From the NCBI RefSeq assembly GCF_040270295.1, contig NZ_JBELOE010000284.1: a stretch of DNA of 64,000 nucleotides. One strand, 5' to 3'. A model generated the notes under the pieces. The model did no database searches. It saw nothing but the letters and a program-made list of their open reading frames with translations, and was not told the DNA's origin. The DNA comes from Catenovulum sediminis. Lineage in GTDB: Bacteria > Pseudomonadota > Gammaproteobacteria > Enterobacterales > Alteromonadaceae. The translations under genes were made by a program, and so were the position numbers. This document shows positions 45,556 to 53,820 of this stretch, piece after piece. Positions within the stretch are counted from its first letter, which is position 1. Every line of letters begins with the position of its first letter.

Positions 45556-47157
45556 ATGAAACTTAAGCACATTTTTGCAATGACTGCAGTTGCAGCTTCT
45601 TTGACTTTAGCAGGTTGTGGCGGAGATATTAATATTACTCCGACTGTTAATGACACTAGCACAACAGACAACAGTGTTGGTGATAATTCTAACAATGTAA
45701 CAAATAACAATGGCGGCGGTAATAATGCGGTAGAAGTTGTTTGTGCAAGCTATACAACTGATGCTGGTACTGTAGAGGGTGTTGCTGCTGGTAATGACTG
45801 TCTATATAACGACTCATTTGCAAGTGCAAACATTTCTATTACTTCCAACATTACGTTTGAAGAGTTACCTGATGGTGGTGTACACGTTTTCGAAAAAGCA
45901 TTGCAAATTGGCGCAGATGGCGATACTAGCACTGGATTTACCATCCCAGCAAACGGCCCAACTATGACAGTTAAGCCAGGTGCAACTTTAGCGTTTAAAT
46001 CTGGTGAAGCGATTATTCGTATTGCTCGTGGTGCAAAAATTCAAGCTGTTGGTACTTTAGAAAAGCCAATTGCTTTCACGTCTGCATATGCATTTGACCG
46101 TTTTGATGACGTAGGTAATGGTGCAAAATATGCTGACTGGGGCGGTATTATTATCAACGGTAATGGTATCACTGACCAATGTACAGACGCTCAGCGTACT
46201 GGTGGTACATGTAATGTTCCTTCTGAAGGTATTCCTTCTTTCTTTGGTGGTAACGACAACACTGATTCTAGTGGTTCAATTAAATACGCTAAAATTTGGT
46301 ACGCAGGTTCTGGACCGCGTGAAGGCGGTGGTGGTGACGACCTAAACTCGTTAACCCTTAACGCTGTTGGTGCAGGTTCTAGCTTTGAGTATATTCACAT
46401 TCACCAAGGTTTTGATGACGGTGTTGAAATTTTCGGTGGTGCAGCTGATTTAGCATACATCGCTGTAACTGATACGCAGGATGATTCGTTTGACTTAGAT
46501 GCGGGTTGGCAAGGTGATGCGCATCACTTATTTGTAATGCACGGTAGTGTTACTTTGGCTGACGGTACAGTTGCCCACATGGGTAACGGTGGATTCGAAG
46601 CTGATGGCCTTAAAGGTAGTTCAGATGCGGATACTCGTGGAGGATTTGTTCCTTCAATCAAGGATGTAACCATTATTACTACCGACGAACTGTCTGTTCG
46701 TGACGGTCCTGCAGACGGATCATCATCTATGGGCTTTAAATTCGATGACTACTTTAATGCTAGCTTTGATAACGTATTGGTTGTTAAGCAAAATGATAAC
46801 GCTGCAGTTGCTTCTTCATGTATAACCCACTCTACTGATGGTGAAAAACAAGCTGACAAGATTACGTTTGTAAACTCAACATTAGCTTGTGATTCAGATG
46901 CAGAATTTGCGGAAGCTCAGTTTGGTGCTAGTGCTGGTGGTACATTAGCGGGTACCGCGAAAACAGCTTGGTTTGATAACGGTGGCAACACTCGTATTGG
47001 TTCTACATCTGATGTGTTAGCAACGAATGGTTTTTCTACTAACACTTCATCTACTGCTAAAAATGCAAACACTACTGGTGCTTTAGCTGATACAGACACT
47101 AGTTCTAATTGGTACAAATGGGTAGAAGCTGCATACACTGCCGCTAAAGCTGATTAA
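45556..47157 (+). CDS. Predicted beta-helix lipoprotein partner of the TonB-dependent receptor
   Basis: 533 residues. A lipoprotein signal has its lipobox Cys at residue 21 (LTLAGCGG), followed by a Thr/Asn/Gly-rich linker to about 60. The body holds repeating short strands rich in Gly, Asn and Asp: GTLEKPIAFTSAYA, DWGGIIINGNG, LNSLTLNAVGAGSSFEYIHI, DDGVEIFGGAADLAYIAVTD and DDSFDLDAGWQGDAHHL. This is like a right-handed beta-helix with acidic loops that could bind metal. I recall similar proteins beside TonB receptors in Bacteroidota, but cannot check. It probably sits on the outer membrane, captures or processes a substrate and passes it to the receptor. A PhoB-like array precedes it and an attenuating hairpin follows. 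Confidence 0.72.
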   Translation: MKLKHIFAMTAVAASLTLAGCGGDINITPTVNDTSTTDNSVGDNSNNVTNNNGGGNNAVEVVCASYTTDAGTVEGVAAGNDCLYNDSFASANISITSNITFEELPDGGVHVFEKALQIGADGDTSTGFTIPANGPTMTVKPGATLAFKSGEAIIRIARGAKIQAVGTLEKPIAFTSAYAFDRFDDVGNGAKYADWGGIIINGNGITDQCTDAQRTGGTCNVPSEGIPSFFGGNDNTDSSGSIKYAKIWYAGSGPREGGGGDDLNSLTLNAVGAGSSFEYIHIHQGFDDGVEIFGGAADLAYIAVTDTQDDSFDLDAGWQGDAHHLFVMHGSVTLADGTVAHMGNGGFEADGLKGSSDADTRGGFVPSIKDVTIITTDELSVRDGPADGSSSMGFKFDDYFNASFDNVLVVKQNDNAAVASSCITHSTDGEKQADKITFVNSTLACDSDAEFAEAQFGASAGGTLAGTAKTAWFDNGGNTRIGSTSDVLATNGFSTNTSSTAKNANTTGALADTDTSSNWYKWVEAAYTAAKAD

Positions 47158-47173
47158 TATAGAGTGGTATTTT

Positions 47174-47205
47174 AAAAATGGGCGCTATGTTGCGCCTATT
47201 TTTTT
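47174..47205 (+). terminator. Intercistronic terminator/attenuator before the TonB-dependent receptor
   Basis: A 12-bp stem (AAAAATGGGCGC with GCGCCTATTTTT, one G-T pair) and a 6-nt loop run into T residues. It lies between the lipoprotein stop and the receptor ATG, only 20 bp before the latter. No separate promoter is obvious in the 68-bp gap, so partial read-through would set a high lipoprotein to receptor ratio. Confidence 0.8.
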
Positions 47206-47225
47206 GCTAAAGCAAAGGTATAAAT

Positions 47226-49904
47226 ATGAAAAATCAATACAGATTTAACAAAATTGCCTGCGCTGTGACTTTTGGGTTGACTGTAGCTAGTCATCCTGCC
47301 CTCGCTGCAGAAAATGACGAAATTGCAATGGAAGAAGTTGTAGCTACGGCTAGTCGTCTGCAAGGATCTGCTGCTGCAGTGATCGAAGAAAGAAAAAGTC
47401 AAGCGTTCGTAGCCGACATATTGGGTGCCGAGCAATTATCTCGAACAGGTGACAGTGACGCAGCTTCGGCATTGCGTCGAGTGACAGGTTTGACCTTGGT
47501 CGATGGTAAGTTTATTTATGTTCGAGGTTTAGGTGAGAGGTATTCTAGCGCTAGATTGAATGGTGCGAGTATTCCAAGTCCAGATCTGACTCGTAATGTA
47601 GTTCCGCTGGATATTTTCCCATCAAGTATTATTGAAAGTTTGTCTGTGCAAAAAGCTTACTCTCCGTCCATGCCTGCTGCGTTCGGTGGTGGTTCGATCG
47701 ACATCCGCACTAAATCGGTTCCAACTGAGTTTATTGCTGGTTTTGAAATTGGTGCGGGTATGGACTCGAGTGCGTCCGATGGGTTTTCATATGAACGAAA
47801 TGATTCAGGGCTGGACGCTAGCCTATATGACGCTATTGCAGTTTATAGGGGAGACTTTAGTTTATCTTCTATTATTGAAGAGAAAGCACTTAAATCAACT
47901 GATACACAAACTGCAGGTCAACAAGCTTTATTGTTAAATAAGCAGCTATTAAAAACGCTACCGCGTAATTTGGAGATCGAAGAAGAATCTCTTGATCCAA
48001 ATTACAACATAAAAGCTCATGTTGGTGATAGCTTTGAAGTACTAGATGGTCAGCTTGGATTTCTAGCGTCTGTAGCCTATGACAGCGTTAGAGACGCGAG
48101 TGAAAAGCGTAATGCAATTATCACTAATGATTTGTCAGATAACTGTGCTACTTCACTGGATACAATCGAGCAAGTTGATACCTCATGTTATGAGGTTGTA
48201 AAAGATTCTGTGACATCAACTGAAAACGAAAGGCTCAATGCTGTATTTAACGTGGGTTATAAAAGAAAAGGTCACCAGCTGTCTTGGTCAAATATTTATC
48301 TTGAAGATAATGAAGACGAAGTTGATGTTTCTATTTTACAAGCACCTGCGGCGAGCTCTAGTTTTGCAATAATCAGAGACGGTTCTGCAAACAGAAACCA
48401 TGAATTTCTCTATGAAGAGCGCACTTTAAGTGTTTCTCAATTTCAAGGGAAGCACACTTTTCTTGATTTTGGTGGTTTAGGTTTTGATTGGCAATATACT
48501 AGATCTAAAGCTGAGACCGATATTCCAGTTGATGTGATTTATAAATTTGGCGATAAATTCAACTCTAATGGTGAGTATGTAAATTCAGTCGTCTCTGGTG
48601 ACGATAATCGTGCAGTATACAGTTACACTAACATGGAAGACCATGTAGACTCGTACAGTGGCAACCTAAACTTGCCTGTATATTTGTCCGATTTCGAAAT
48701 GGAATTTAAAGCAGGTTATGATTTTGTTGATAGAGCCCGTGTCTATTCAACTTCTAGTTTTGCTGTTAACTTGTCAGGTGCTGCCGTAGACGTTGATAAT
48801 AACGGTAACCGGTTAAATAACTCTGGTTATTTAACCGATTCATTTATCGACAGCTCGAGTGCCACTATTCAATTCAATGAGCCAACGTCTCCTCGCGCTG
48901 ACGACTATCTAGCTGCACAGAAAGTTGCGGCGGGTTATGGTATGTTTGATGTCATATATCAAGGCCAATGGCGTGTAAGCGGTGGTCTACGATATGAAGA
49001 ATTTCAGCAAGTTTCCATAGGTACTTCAAGTTTGATTTTTGATGGTGATGATTTAGATATTTATTATGACCCAGAGAAAATTCAAGCTGGAACGATAAAC
49101 GAAGATGAAACGTACTCGGCTCTCTCTCTTACTTATATTGGCGGTGAGAGTTATCAAATACGTTTCGGTTATGGTGAAACTGTTGTTCGCCCAGATTTGC
49201 GTGAAGTTGTGCCAGTTTCTTATACTGACCCTTTGACTGATATTAGAACCTTTGGTCGCTCTGGATTAAAAAGCAGTCCAATTAAAAACTATGACTTACG
49301 TTATGAATATTATGGAAGTCTAGGTGACAGTTTCTCAGTTGCTGCTTTTTATAAGGATATAGACGCACCAATAGAGACTGTTTTACAAATAGGCGATGAA
49401 GAATATTCTGCGACTTTCGTGAATGGTGAATCGGCTGAAGTTATGGGTGTTGAAGTTGAATGGATGCATGACCTAACTTATTTAGCTGATGGTATTTTTA
49501 CCTCAGGTAATATTACTTTATCAGATTCTGAGGCTGTTATAGATCCAGCGCAAGCTGGTAGTTTAACAAACCCAACTAAACGGATGACAGGTCATTCAGA
49601 ATACGTCGTTAATTTGCAATTAAATTACGATTCATCTGATGGCGAACATAGTAGTTCGTTGGTTTATAATGTGTTTGGTGAGCGAATCTTGGCAGCAGGT
49701 GTACTTGGACGAGAGGATGCAATGGAGCAGCCATTTCACTCTCTAGATTTTGTGTACACGTATTATCCTGACTTTAATTCAAAAATTAAATTAAAACTTA
49801 AAAATTTACTTAATGAAGATCAGGAAGTGACTCAATCTGACGTAACTGTTCGGTCAAAAGAGATCGGATTGGGCGCAAGTTTAAGCTACAGTTACGAGTT
49901 CTAG
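47226..49904 (+). CDS. TonB-dependent outer-membrane receptor
   Basis: 892 residues. A signal peptide (about 1-27, ending ALA) precedes a TonB-box-like EEVVATA at about 36-42. The plug domain has VTGLTLVDGKFIYVRGLGERYSS and PSMPAAFGGGSIDIRT. A long beta-barrel follows, ending in the outer-membrane signature with terminal Phe (SYSYEF). No CarboxypepD-like N-terminal extension is present. It should import a ligand across the outer membrane using the TonB complex encoded downstream. It is in one unit with the lipoprotein gene; the substrate is unknown but the PhoB-like control suggests a phosphorus compound. Confidence 0.92.
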   Translation: MKNQYRFNKIACAVTFGLTVASHPALAAENDEIAMEEVVATASRLQGSAAAVIEERKSQAFVADILGAEQLSRTGDSDAASALRRVTGLTLVDGKFIYVRGLGERYSSARLNGASIPSPDLTRNVVPLDIFPSSIIESLSVQKAYSPSMPAAFGGGSIDIRTKSVPTEFIAGFEIGAGMDSSASDGFSYERNDSGLDASLYDAIAVYRGDFSLSSIIEEKALKSTDTQTAGQQALLLNKQLLKTLPRNLEIEEESLDPNYNIKAHVGDSFEVLDGQLGFLASVAYDSVRDASEKRNAIITNDLSDNCATSLDTIEQVDTSCYEVVKDSVTSTENERLNAVFNVGYKRKGHQLSWSNIYLEDNEDEVDVSILQAPAASSSFAIIRDGSANRNHEFLYEERTLSVSQFQGKHTFLDFGGLGFDWQYTRSKAETDIPVDVIYKFGDKFNSNGEYVNSVVSGDDNRAVYSYTNMEDHVDSYSGNLNLPVYLSDFEMEFKAGYDFVDRARVYSTSSFAVNLSGAAVDVDNNGNRLNNSGYLTDSFIDSSSATIQFNEPTSPRADDYLAAQKVAAGYGMFDVIYQGQWRVSGGLRYEEFQQVSIGTSSLIFDGDDLDIYYDPEKIQAGTINEDETYSALSLTYIGGESYQIRFGYGETVVRPDLREVVPVSYTDPLTDIRTFGRSGLKSSPIKNYDLRYEYYGSLGDSFSVAAFYKDIDAPIETVLQIGDEEYSATFVNGESAEVMGVEVEWMHDLTYLADGIFTSGNITLSDSEAVIDPAQAGSLTNPTKRMTGHSEYVVNLQLNYDSSDGEHSSSLVYNVFGERILAAGVLGREDAMEQPFHSLDFVYTYYPDFNSKIKLKLKNLLNEDQEVTQSDVTVRSKEIGLGASLSYSYEF

Positions 49905-49931
49905 TAGATACAAGATCGTATTTGTACTTTA

Positions 49932-49952
49932 GGGGGTGGCTTGTCCACCCCT
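49932..49952 (+). terminator. Terminator after the TonB-dependent receptor
   Basis: An 8-bp GC-rich stem (GGGGGTGG with CCACCCCT, one G-T pair) and a 5-nt loop lie 27 bp after the stop. The T-rich tail is weak (TCAATTTT). Confidence 0.7.
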
Positions 49953-50004
49953 TCAATTTTACATTAGACCGATTTTCATCCATTTAATAACCTCACCTGC
50001 ATCT

Positions 50005-50060
50005 TTGTCATATTTCTGTCATTTCAAGTTAATCTGGTTGTAACCTAACCGACATATAGT
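50005..50060 (+). promoter_or_regulatory. PhoB-box array and promoter of the TonB-complex operon
   Basis: Four 11-bp units have 7-bp cores TTGTCAT (50005), CTGTCAT (50016), AGTTAAT (50027) and TTGTAAC (50038). Six bases later TATAGT (50055-50060) is a good -10. The geometry equals that of the array at 45443. The first two cores match the PhoB consensus closely; the other two are weaker. Confidence 0.75.
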
Positions 50061-50103
50061 GCTTCCTAAATTTCAATGTCAAACTATTTCAGGAAGCTTT
50101 AAT

Positions 50104-50868
50104 ATGAGCCTTTCGCATGTGTTTAAAACGACTGTTATTGCATCAGCTGTTGCAGTAGCATCGTTCGCTCAGGCAGCCGATAGCCTAGAGCCTGCAGTAA
50201 AAGCAGGTCAAAAAATTAATCAATCTGCTGAAAAATCACAACAGAAAATCGATAAAATCAGCGATGACATCCAGGTGCGCTTACAGCAGTACAAAGCAAT
50301 CAATAAGGAAATTGAAGGCCTATTGGTATACAACCGTCAATTAGAAAAACAGGTTGCCAACCAAGAAGCTGAAATGGCTGACATCAATGAATCAATCGAC
50401 AAAGTGTCGGTTGTCGAGCGTCAGGTTACGCCATTGATGATTCGTATGATTGACGGCTTAGAGCAGTTTGTAAATTTAGATGTGCCTTTTTTACCGCAAG
50501 AGCGTGAAAAACGTATTGCCGATTTAAAAAGTATGATGGATCGTGCTGATATCTCACCATCTGAAAAATTCCGTCGTGTATTAGAAGCCTATCAAGTTGA
50601 AGTTGATTACGGCAAAACAATTGAAGCTTATACCAGCACATTGGAAATTGACGGCCAAGAACGTGACGTGGATTTTCTACGTGTAGGTCGTGTTGCATTA
50701 ATTTACCAAACTCGTGATGGCAAACTAAGCGGTGCGTGGGATACCAACAGCAAATCATTTGTTGAGCTATCACCAGAATACCGTACGCAAATTACTAAAG
50801 GTTTACGTATCGCCCGTAAACAATTAGCCCCTGATTTACTTGTGTTACCAATTTCTGCAGCTGAATAA
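50104..50868 (+). CDS. DUF3450 family periplasmic protein of the TonB2-type cluster
   Basis: 254 residues from ATG 50104, with AGGAAG upstream; the longer frame to 50059 lacks a signal peptide at the right place. The signal peptide ends AQA near residue 23. Then comes a long coiled coil (about 30-110, with regular Leu/Ile/Gln and many Lys/Glu) and a compact C-terminal domain (YKAINKEIEGLL; YQTRDGKLSGAWD). DUF3450 genes accompany TtpC-ExbB-ExbD-TonB sets in Vibrio and Shewanella. It probably helps the periplasmic side of the complex; the precise role is not known. Confidence 0.85.
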   Translation: MSLSHVFKTTVIASAVAVASFAQAADSLEPAVKAGQKINQSAEKSQQKIDKISDDIQVRLQQYKAINKEIEGLLVYNRQLEKQVANQEAEMADINESIDKVSVVERQVTPLMIRMIDGLEQFVNLDVPFLPQEREKRIADLKSMMDRADISPSEKFRRVLEAYQVEVDYGKTIEAYTSTLEIDGQERDVDFLRVGRVALIYQTRDGKLSGAWDTNSKSFVELSPEYRTQITKGLRIARKQLAPDLLVLPISAAE

Positions 50869-50880
50869 GAGGTTTGAAAG

Positions 50881-52254
50881 ATGAATAAGTTAGTAAAAAG
50901 CCTATTGGCTTCAGTTGCATTAAGCGCAACATTATCGGCGCCGGTTTTGGCAGAGGCAGAAACGGCAGTCAATCTTGACCAGTTGTTAAAAAAGCTGGAA
51001 CAAGGTCAGTTATTTCAAAACCAACAAAATAAAGAACGTGAATCTGAGTTTTTAGCTAAAAAAGAACAACAAGTGCAAATGTTGAATGACGCAGCAGCGC
51101 GTCGTAATCAATTGGTTCAACGTAGCGAACAGCTAGAAACCACTTTCGAAGAAAACGAAATTCACTTAGCAGATTTAAGCAATACGTTAAACAACCGCAT
51201 GGGTTCATTAAAAGAGCTATTTGGTGTTTTGCAACAAGTATCAGGTGATATGAAAGGCAAGTTCCAAAATTCTATTATTTCTGCTCAGTTCCCAAATCGT
51301 GACGTCTTTTTAGATGAACTGGCGCAAAAAATGGGTAAAAGCTCAAAGTTAGCGTCAGTTGAAGAAATTGAGCGTGTGTGGTTTGAATTACAACGAGAAA
51401 TGACAGAGTCAGGTAAAGTTGTACGCTTTAACGCACCGGTTGTAAGTGCAGAAACAGGAACTAAAAACGAACAGGAAGTGGTTCGTGTAGGCGCATTTAA
51501 CTTGGTTTCTAATGGCAAATTTGTTGAATATGTGCAGCAAACTGGATCTTTGGCGGAGTTGGCGCGTCAACCTTCTGAGCGTTATTTAGATACGGCTTCT
51601 GCAGTACAAGAGCAGCGCGGTGAGTTGGTTGAGTTTGCATTAGACCCAACCGGCGGTTCTATTTTAGGTTTGTTGGTTCAAGCGCCTGATTTAAAAGAGC
51701 GTGTTGAGCAAGGTGGCACCGTTGGTTACGTTATCTTAGCCGTCGGTTTGGTCGGTTTATTGTTGGCGTTAGAGCGCTTTATTAGCCTAACTTTGGTTGG
51801 CGGTAAAATTAAGCGTCAGTTAAAAGAACCAACAGCGAAATCAGACAACCCATTAGGTCGTGTGATGAAAGTTAAAGATGAAAATCCAAATGCTGACAGC
51901 GAAACACTAGAGCTTAAATTAAGTGAAGCAATTTTGCGTGAAGCACCAAAATTAGCGCGTAACTTAACCTTTATCAAAATTATCTCAGTTGTAGCTCCGC
52001 TACTTGGTCTATTAGGTACGGTAACAGGTATGATTAATACCTTCCAAGCAATTACTTTGTTTGGTACAGGTGACCCGAAATTAATGGCGGGTGGTATCTC
52101 ACAGGCACTTATCACAACTGTATTAGGTTTGGTGGTTGCGATTCCAACGTTATTACTTTACACCGTTCTGAACTCTCGCAGCCGTGGTTTGGTTTCAATC
52201 CTGCAAGAGCAAAGTGCAGGTATTATAGCGGAACGAGCAGAGCAAGGAGAATAA
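50881..52254 (+). CDS. ttpC: TtpC-like MotA/TolQ/ExbB proton-channel protein
   Basis: 457 residues. A signal peptide (ending VLA near 24) and a coiled-coil periplasmic domain (about 30-270) precede three membrane segments in the C-terminal third: VGYVILAVGLVGLLLAL, the VVAPLLGLLGTVTGMI region and the VLGLVVAIPTLLLYTVL region. The MotA/TolQ/ExbB signature is LLGTVTGMINTFQ. In Vibrio, TtpC is needed for the TonB2 system in addition to ExbB and ExbD. It follows the DUF3450 gene by 12 bp. Confidence 0.88.
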   Translation: MNKLVKSLLASVALSATLSAPVLAEAETAVNLDQLLKKLEQGQLFQNQQNKERESEFLAKKEQQVQMLNDAAARRNQLVQRSEQLETTFEENEIHLADLSNTLNNRMGSLKELFGVLQQVSGDMKGKFQNSIISAQFPNRDVFLDELAQKMGKSSKLASVEEIERVWFELQREMTESGKVVRFNAPVVSAETGTKNEQEVVRVGAFNLVSNGKFVEYVQQTGSLAELARQPSERYLDTASAVQEQRGELVEFALDPTGGSILGLLVQAPDLKERVEQGGTVGYVILAVGLVGLLLALERFISLTLVGGKIKRQLKEPTAKSDNPLGRVMKVKDENPNADSETLELKLSEAILREAPKLARNLTFIKIISVVAPLLGLLGTVTGMINTFQAITLFGTGDPKLMAGGISQALITTVLGLVVAIPTLLLYTVLNSRSRGLVSILQEQSAGIIAERAEQGE

Positions 52255-52255
52255 G

Positions 52256-52783
52256 GTGTACGCTTTATTCGAAATGATGGACGCAATTCAAGGGTTTATG
52301 GAAACCGGCGGTAATGTACTGCAGTGGATTGCGTTGCTGATCTTCGTAATGTGGATTCTGATATTTGAGCGAATTTCTTTTTTAAAGTCAGGTTACAAAA
52401 AGTACGAAAAAGACATTATTGCTCAATGGGAGGCACGCCGGGAACGTAAGTCCTGGAATGCCCACCAAATTCGTCAGGCATACATTTCAAGAGCCAGCAA
52501 TAAACTGAATCAAAATTTAATGTTATTAGGCGCTCTGGTTGCTCTGTGTCCGCTACTTGGTTTGATGGGCACAGTAACAGGTATGATTGAAGTGTTTGAT
52601 GTCATGGCCATTACCGGCTCAGGCAGTGCACGTTCAATGGCGTCAGGTGTTTCGAAAGCAACAATTCCTACAATGGCTGGGATGGTTGGTGCCTTGTCAG
52701 GTGTATTTGCATCGACTTGGTTAAACCGTATGGCCAAACGCGAAACTGAGTTGCTTGAAGACCACTTAACTATGGACCACTAA
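52256..52783 (+). CDS. exbB: Biopolymer transport protein ExbB (TonB2-type)
   Basis: 175 residues starting at GTG 52256, one base after the ttpC stop, with AGGAGA placed correctly. It has an N-terminal membrane segment (VLQWIALLIFVMWILIF), a cytoplasmic loop and the MotA/TolQ/ExbB domain with CPLLGLMGTVTGMIEVF and GVSKATIPTMAGMVGALSG. It forms the proton channel with ExbD that powers TonB. Confidence 0.93.
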   Translation: MYALFEMMDAIQGFMETGGNVLQWIALLIFVMWILIFERISFLKSGYKKYEKDIIAQWEARRERKSWNAHQIRQAYISRASNKLNQNLMLLGALVALCPLLGLMGTVTGMIEVFDVMAITGSGSARSMASGVSKATIPTMAGMVGALSGVFASTWLNRMAKRETELLEDHLTMDH

Positions 52784-52801
52784 TTTAAAGGTTATCCGAA
52801 T

Positions 52802-53209
52802 ATGCGAGCAAGTCCACTAAGTAAAATTATGGAAGAAGAAGAGCAAGGGATAGATATGACGCCAATGTTGGACGTTGTATTTATTATGCTTATATTCTTC
52901 ATCGTAACGGCTTCTTTTGTCAAAGAGTCAGGTATTGATGTTAACCGACCAGATGCACCTACAGCTGTTAAAAAAGAACGTGCAAACATCTTAATTGCAA
53001 TCAGTGATAAAGGTGAAATCTGGATTGATAAACGCCGAATTGATATTCGTGCAGTACAAGCCAATATCGAGCGTTTAAAAGCTGAAAACCCGCAGGGTTC
53101 TGTTGTTGTTCAAGCAGACAAAAAAGCGGATGTAGAAACCTTGATCAAGGTCATGGATGCTTCGCGCGCAGCGGGTGCATACGATGTTTCAATTGCAGCG
53201 AACGACTAG
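52802..53209 (+). CDS. exbD: Biopolymer transport protein ExbD
   Basis: 135 residues. Cytoplasmic start, then IDMTPMLDVVFIMLIFFIVTASF, the single membrane helix with the proton-carrying Asp in MLDVVF. The periplasmic domain has VVVQADKKADVETLIKVMD. It pairs with ExbB and drives TonB with the proton motive force. 18 bp after exbB. Confidence 0.94.
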   Translation: MRASPLSKIMEEEEQGIDMTPMLDVVFIMLIFFIVTASFVKESGIDVNRPDAPTAVKKERANILIAISDKGEIWIDKRRIDIRAVQANIERLKAENPQGSVVVQADKKADVETLIKVMDASRAAGAYDVSIAAND

Positions 53210-53214
53210 AGACT

Positions 53215-53820
53215 ATGTTTAGATATTTAATAGCAATTGTCTTATCAGTGGTGACAACTTTTTTCATCTTTTACGGGATGCAAAGTTTGATACAAAGCGG
53301 TGAAGGGGCGCTTACTGAGCCACCTCGCGGCAGTGTATTAGATTTTGTTCGAGTGAAAAAAGAGTCTGCACCTGAGAAAAAAGACAGAAAACCGAAAAAG
53401 CCACCTAAACCACAAGAGCCGCCACCGCCAATGGAAGCGCCACAAATGGAAGCGCCAAATCCAAACGCGAATGCAATAAGCACTGATTTTGGTGCAGATA
53501 TTGAAGCCGATGTTGGTTTAGAAGGCGGTTTATCATTAGAGTCAGGTGATGGTGAGTATTTACCTATTGTTAAAGTACAACCAATCTACCCACGCCGCGC
53601 ACAACAACGAGGTATAGAAGGGTATGTGATTGTTGAATTTACCGTGAGTAAACTTGGCACTGTAGTTGACCCTTATGTGGTAGAAGCTGAACCTGAGAAT
53701 ATTTTTGATACGGCAGCACTTCAGGCCGCGCAAAAGTTTAAATACAAACCTCGGGTTGTTAATGGTGAACCCGTTGAAGTGGCGGGTGTGCAAAACCGCA
53801 TAACCTTCAAGATTAATTAA
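53215..53820 (+). CDS. tonB: TonB energy transducer (TonB2-type)
   Basis: 201 residues. N-terminal membrane anchor (about 4-24), a short Lys/Pro-rich stretch (KKDRKPKKPPKPQEPPPPME, about 60-80) and the TonB C-terminal domain with YPRRAQQRGIEGYVIVEF and FKYKPRVVNGEPV. The linker is short compared with E. coli TonB, as in TonB2 proteins, which suggests reliance on additional periplasmic partners such as DUF3450, TtpC and the TPR protein. The stop overlaps the TPR start by one base. Confidence 0.93.
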   Translation: MFRYLIAIVLSVVTTFFIFYGMQSLIQSGEGALTEPPRGSVLDFVRVKKESAPEKKDRKPKKPPKPQEPPPPMEAPQMEAPNPNANAISTDFGADIEADVGLEGGLSLESGDGEYLPIVKVQPIYPRRAQQRGIEGYVIVEFTVSKLGTVVDPYVVEAEPENIFDTAALQAAQKFKYKPRVVNGEPVEVAGVQNRITFKIN

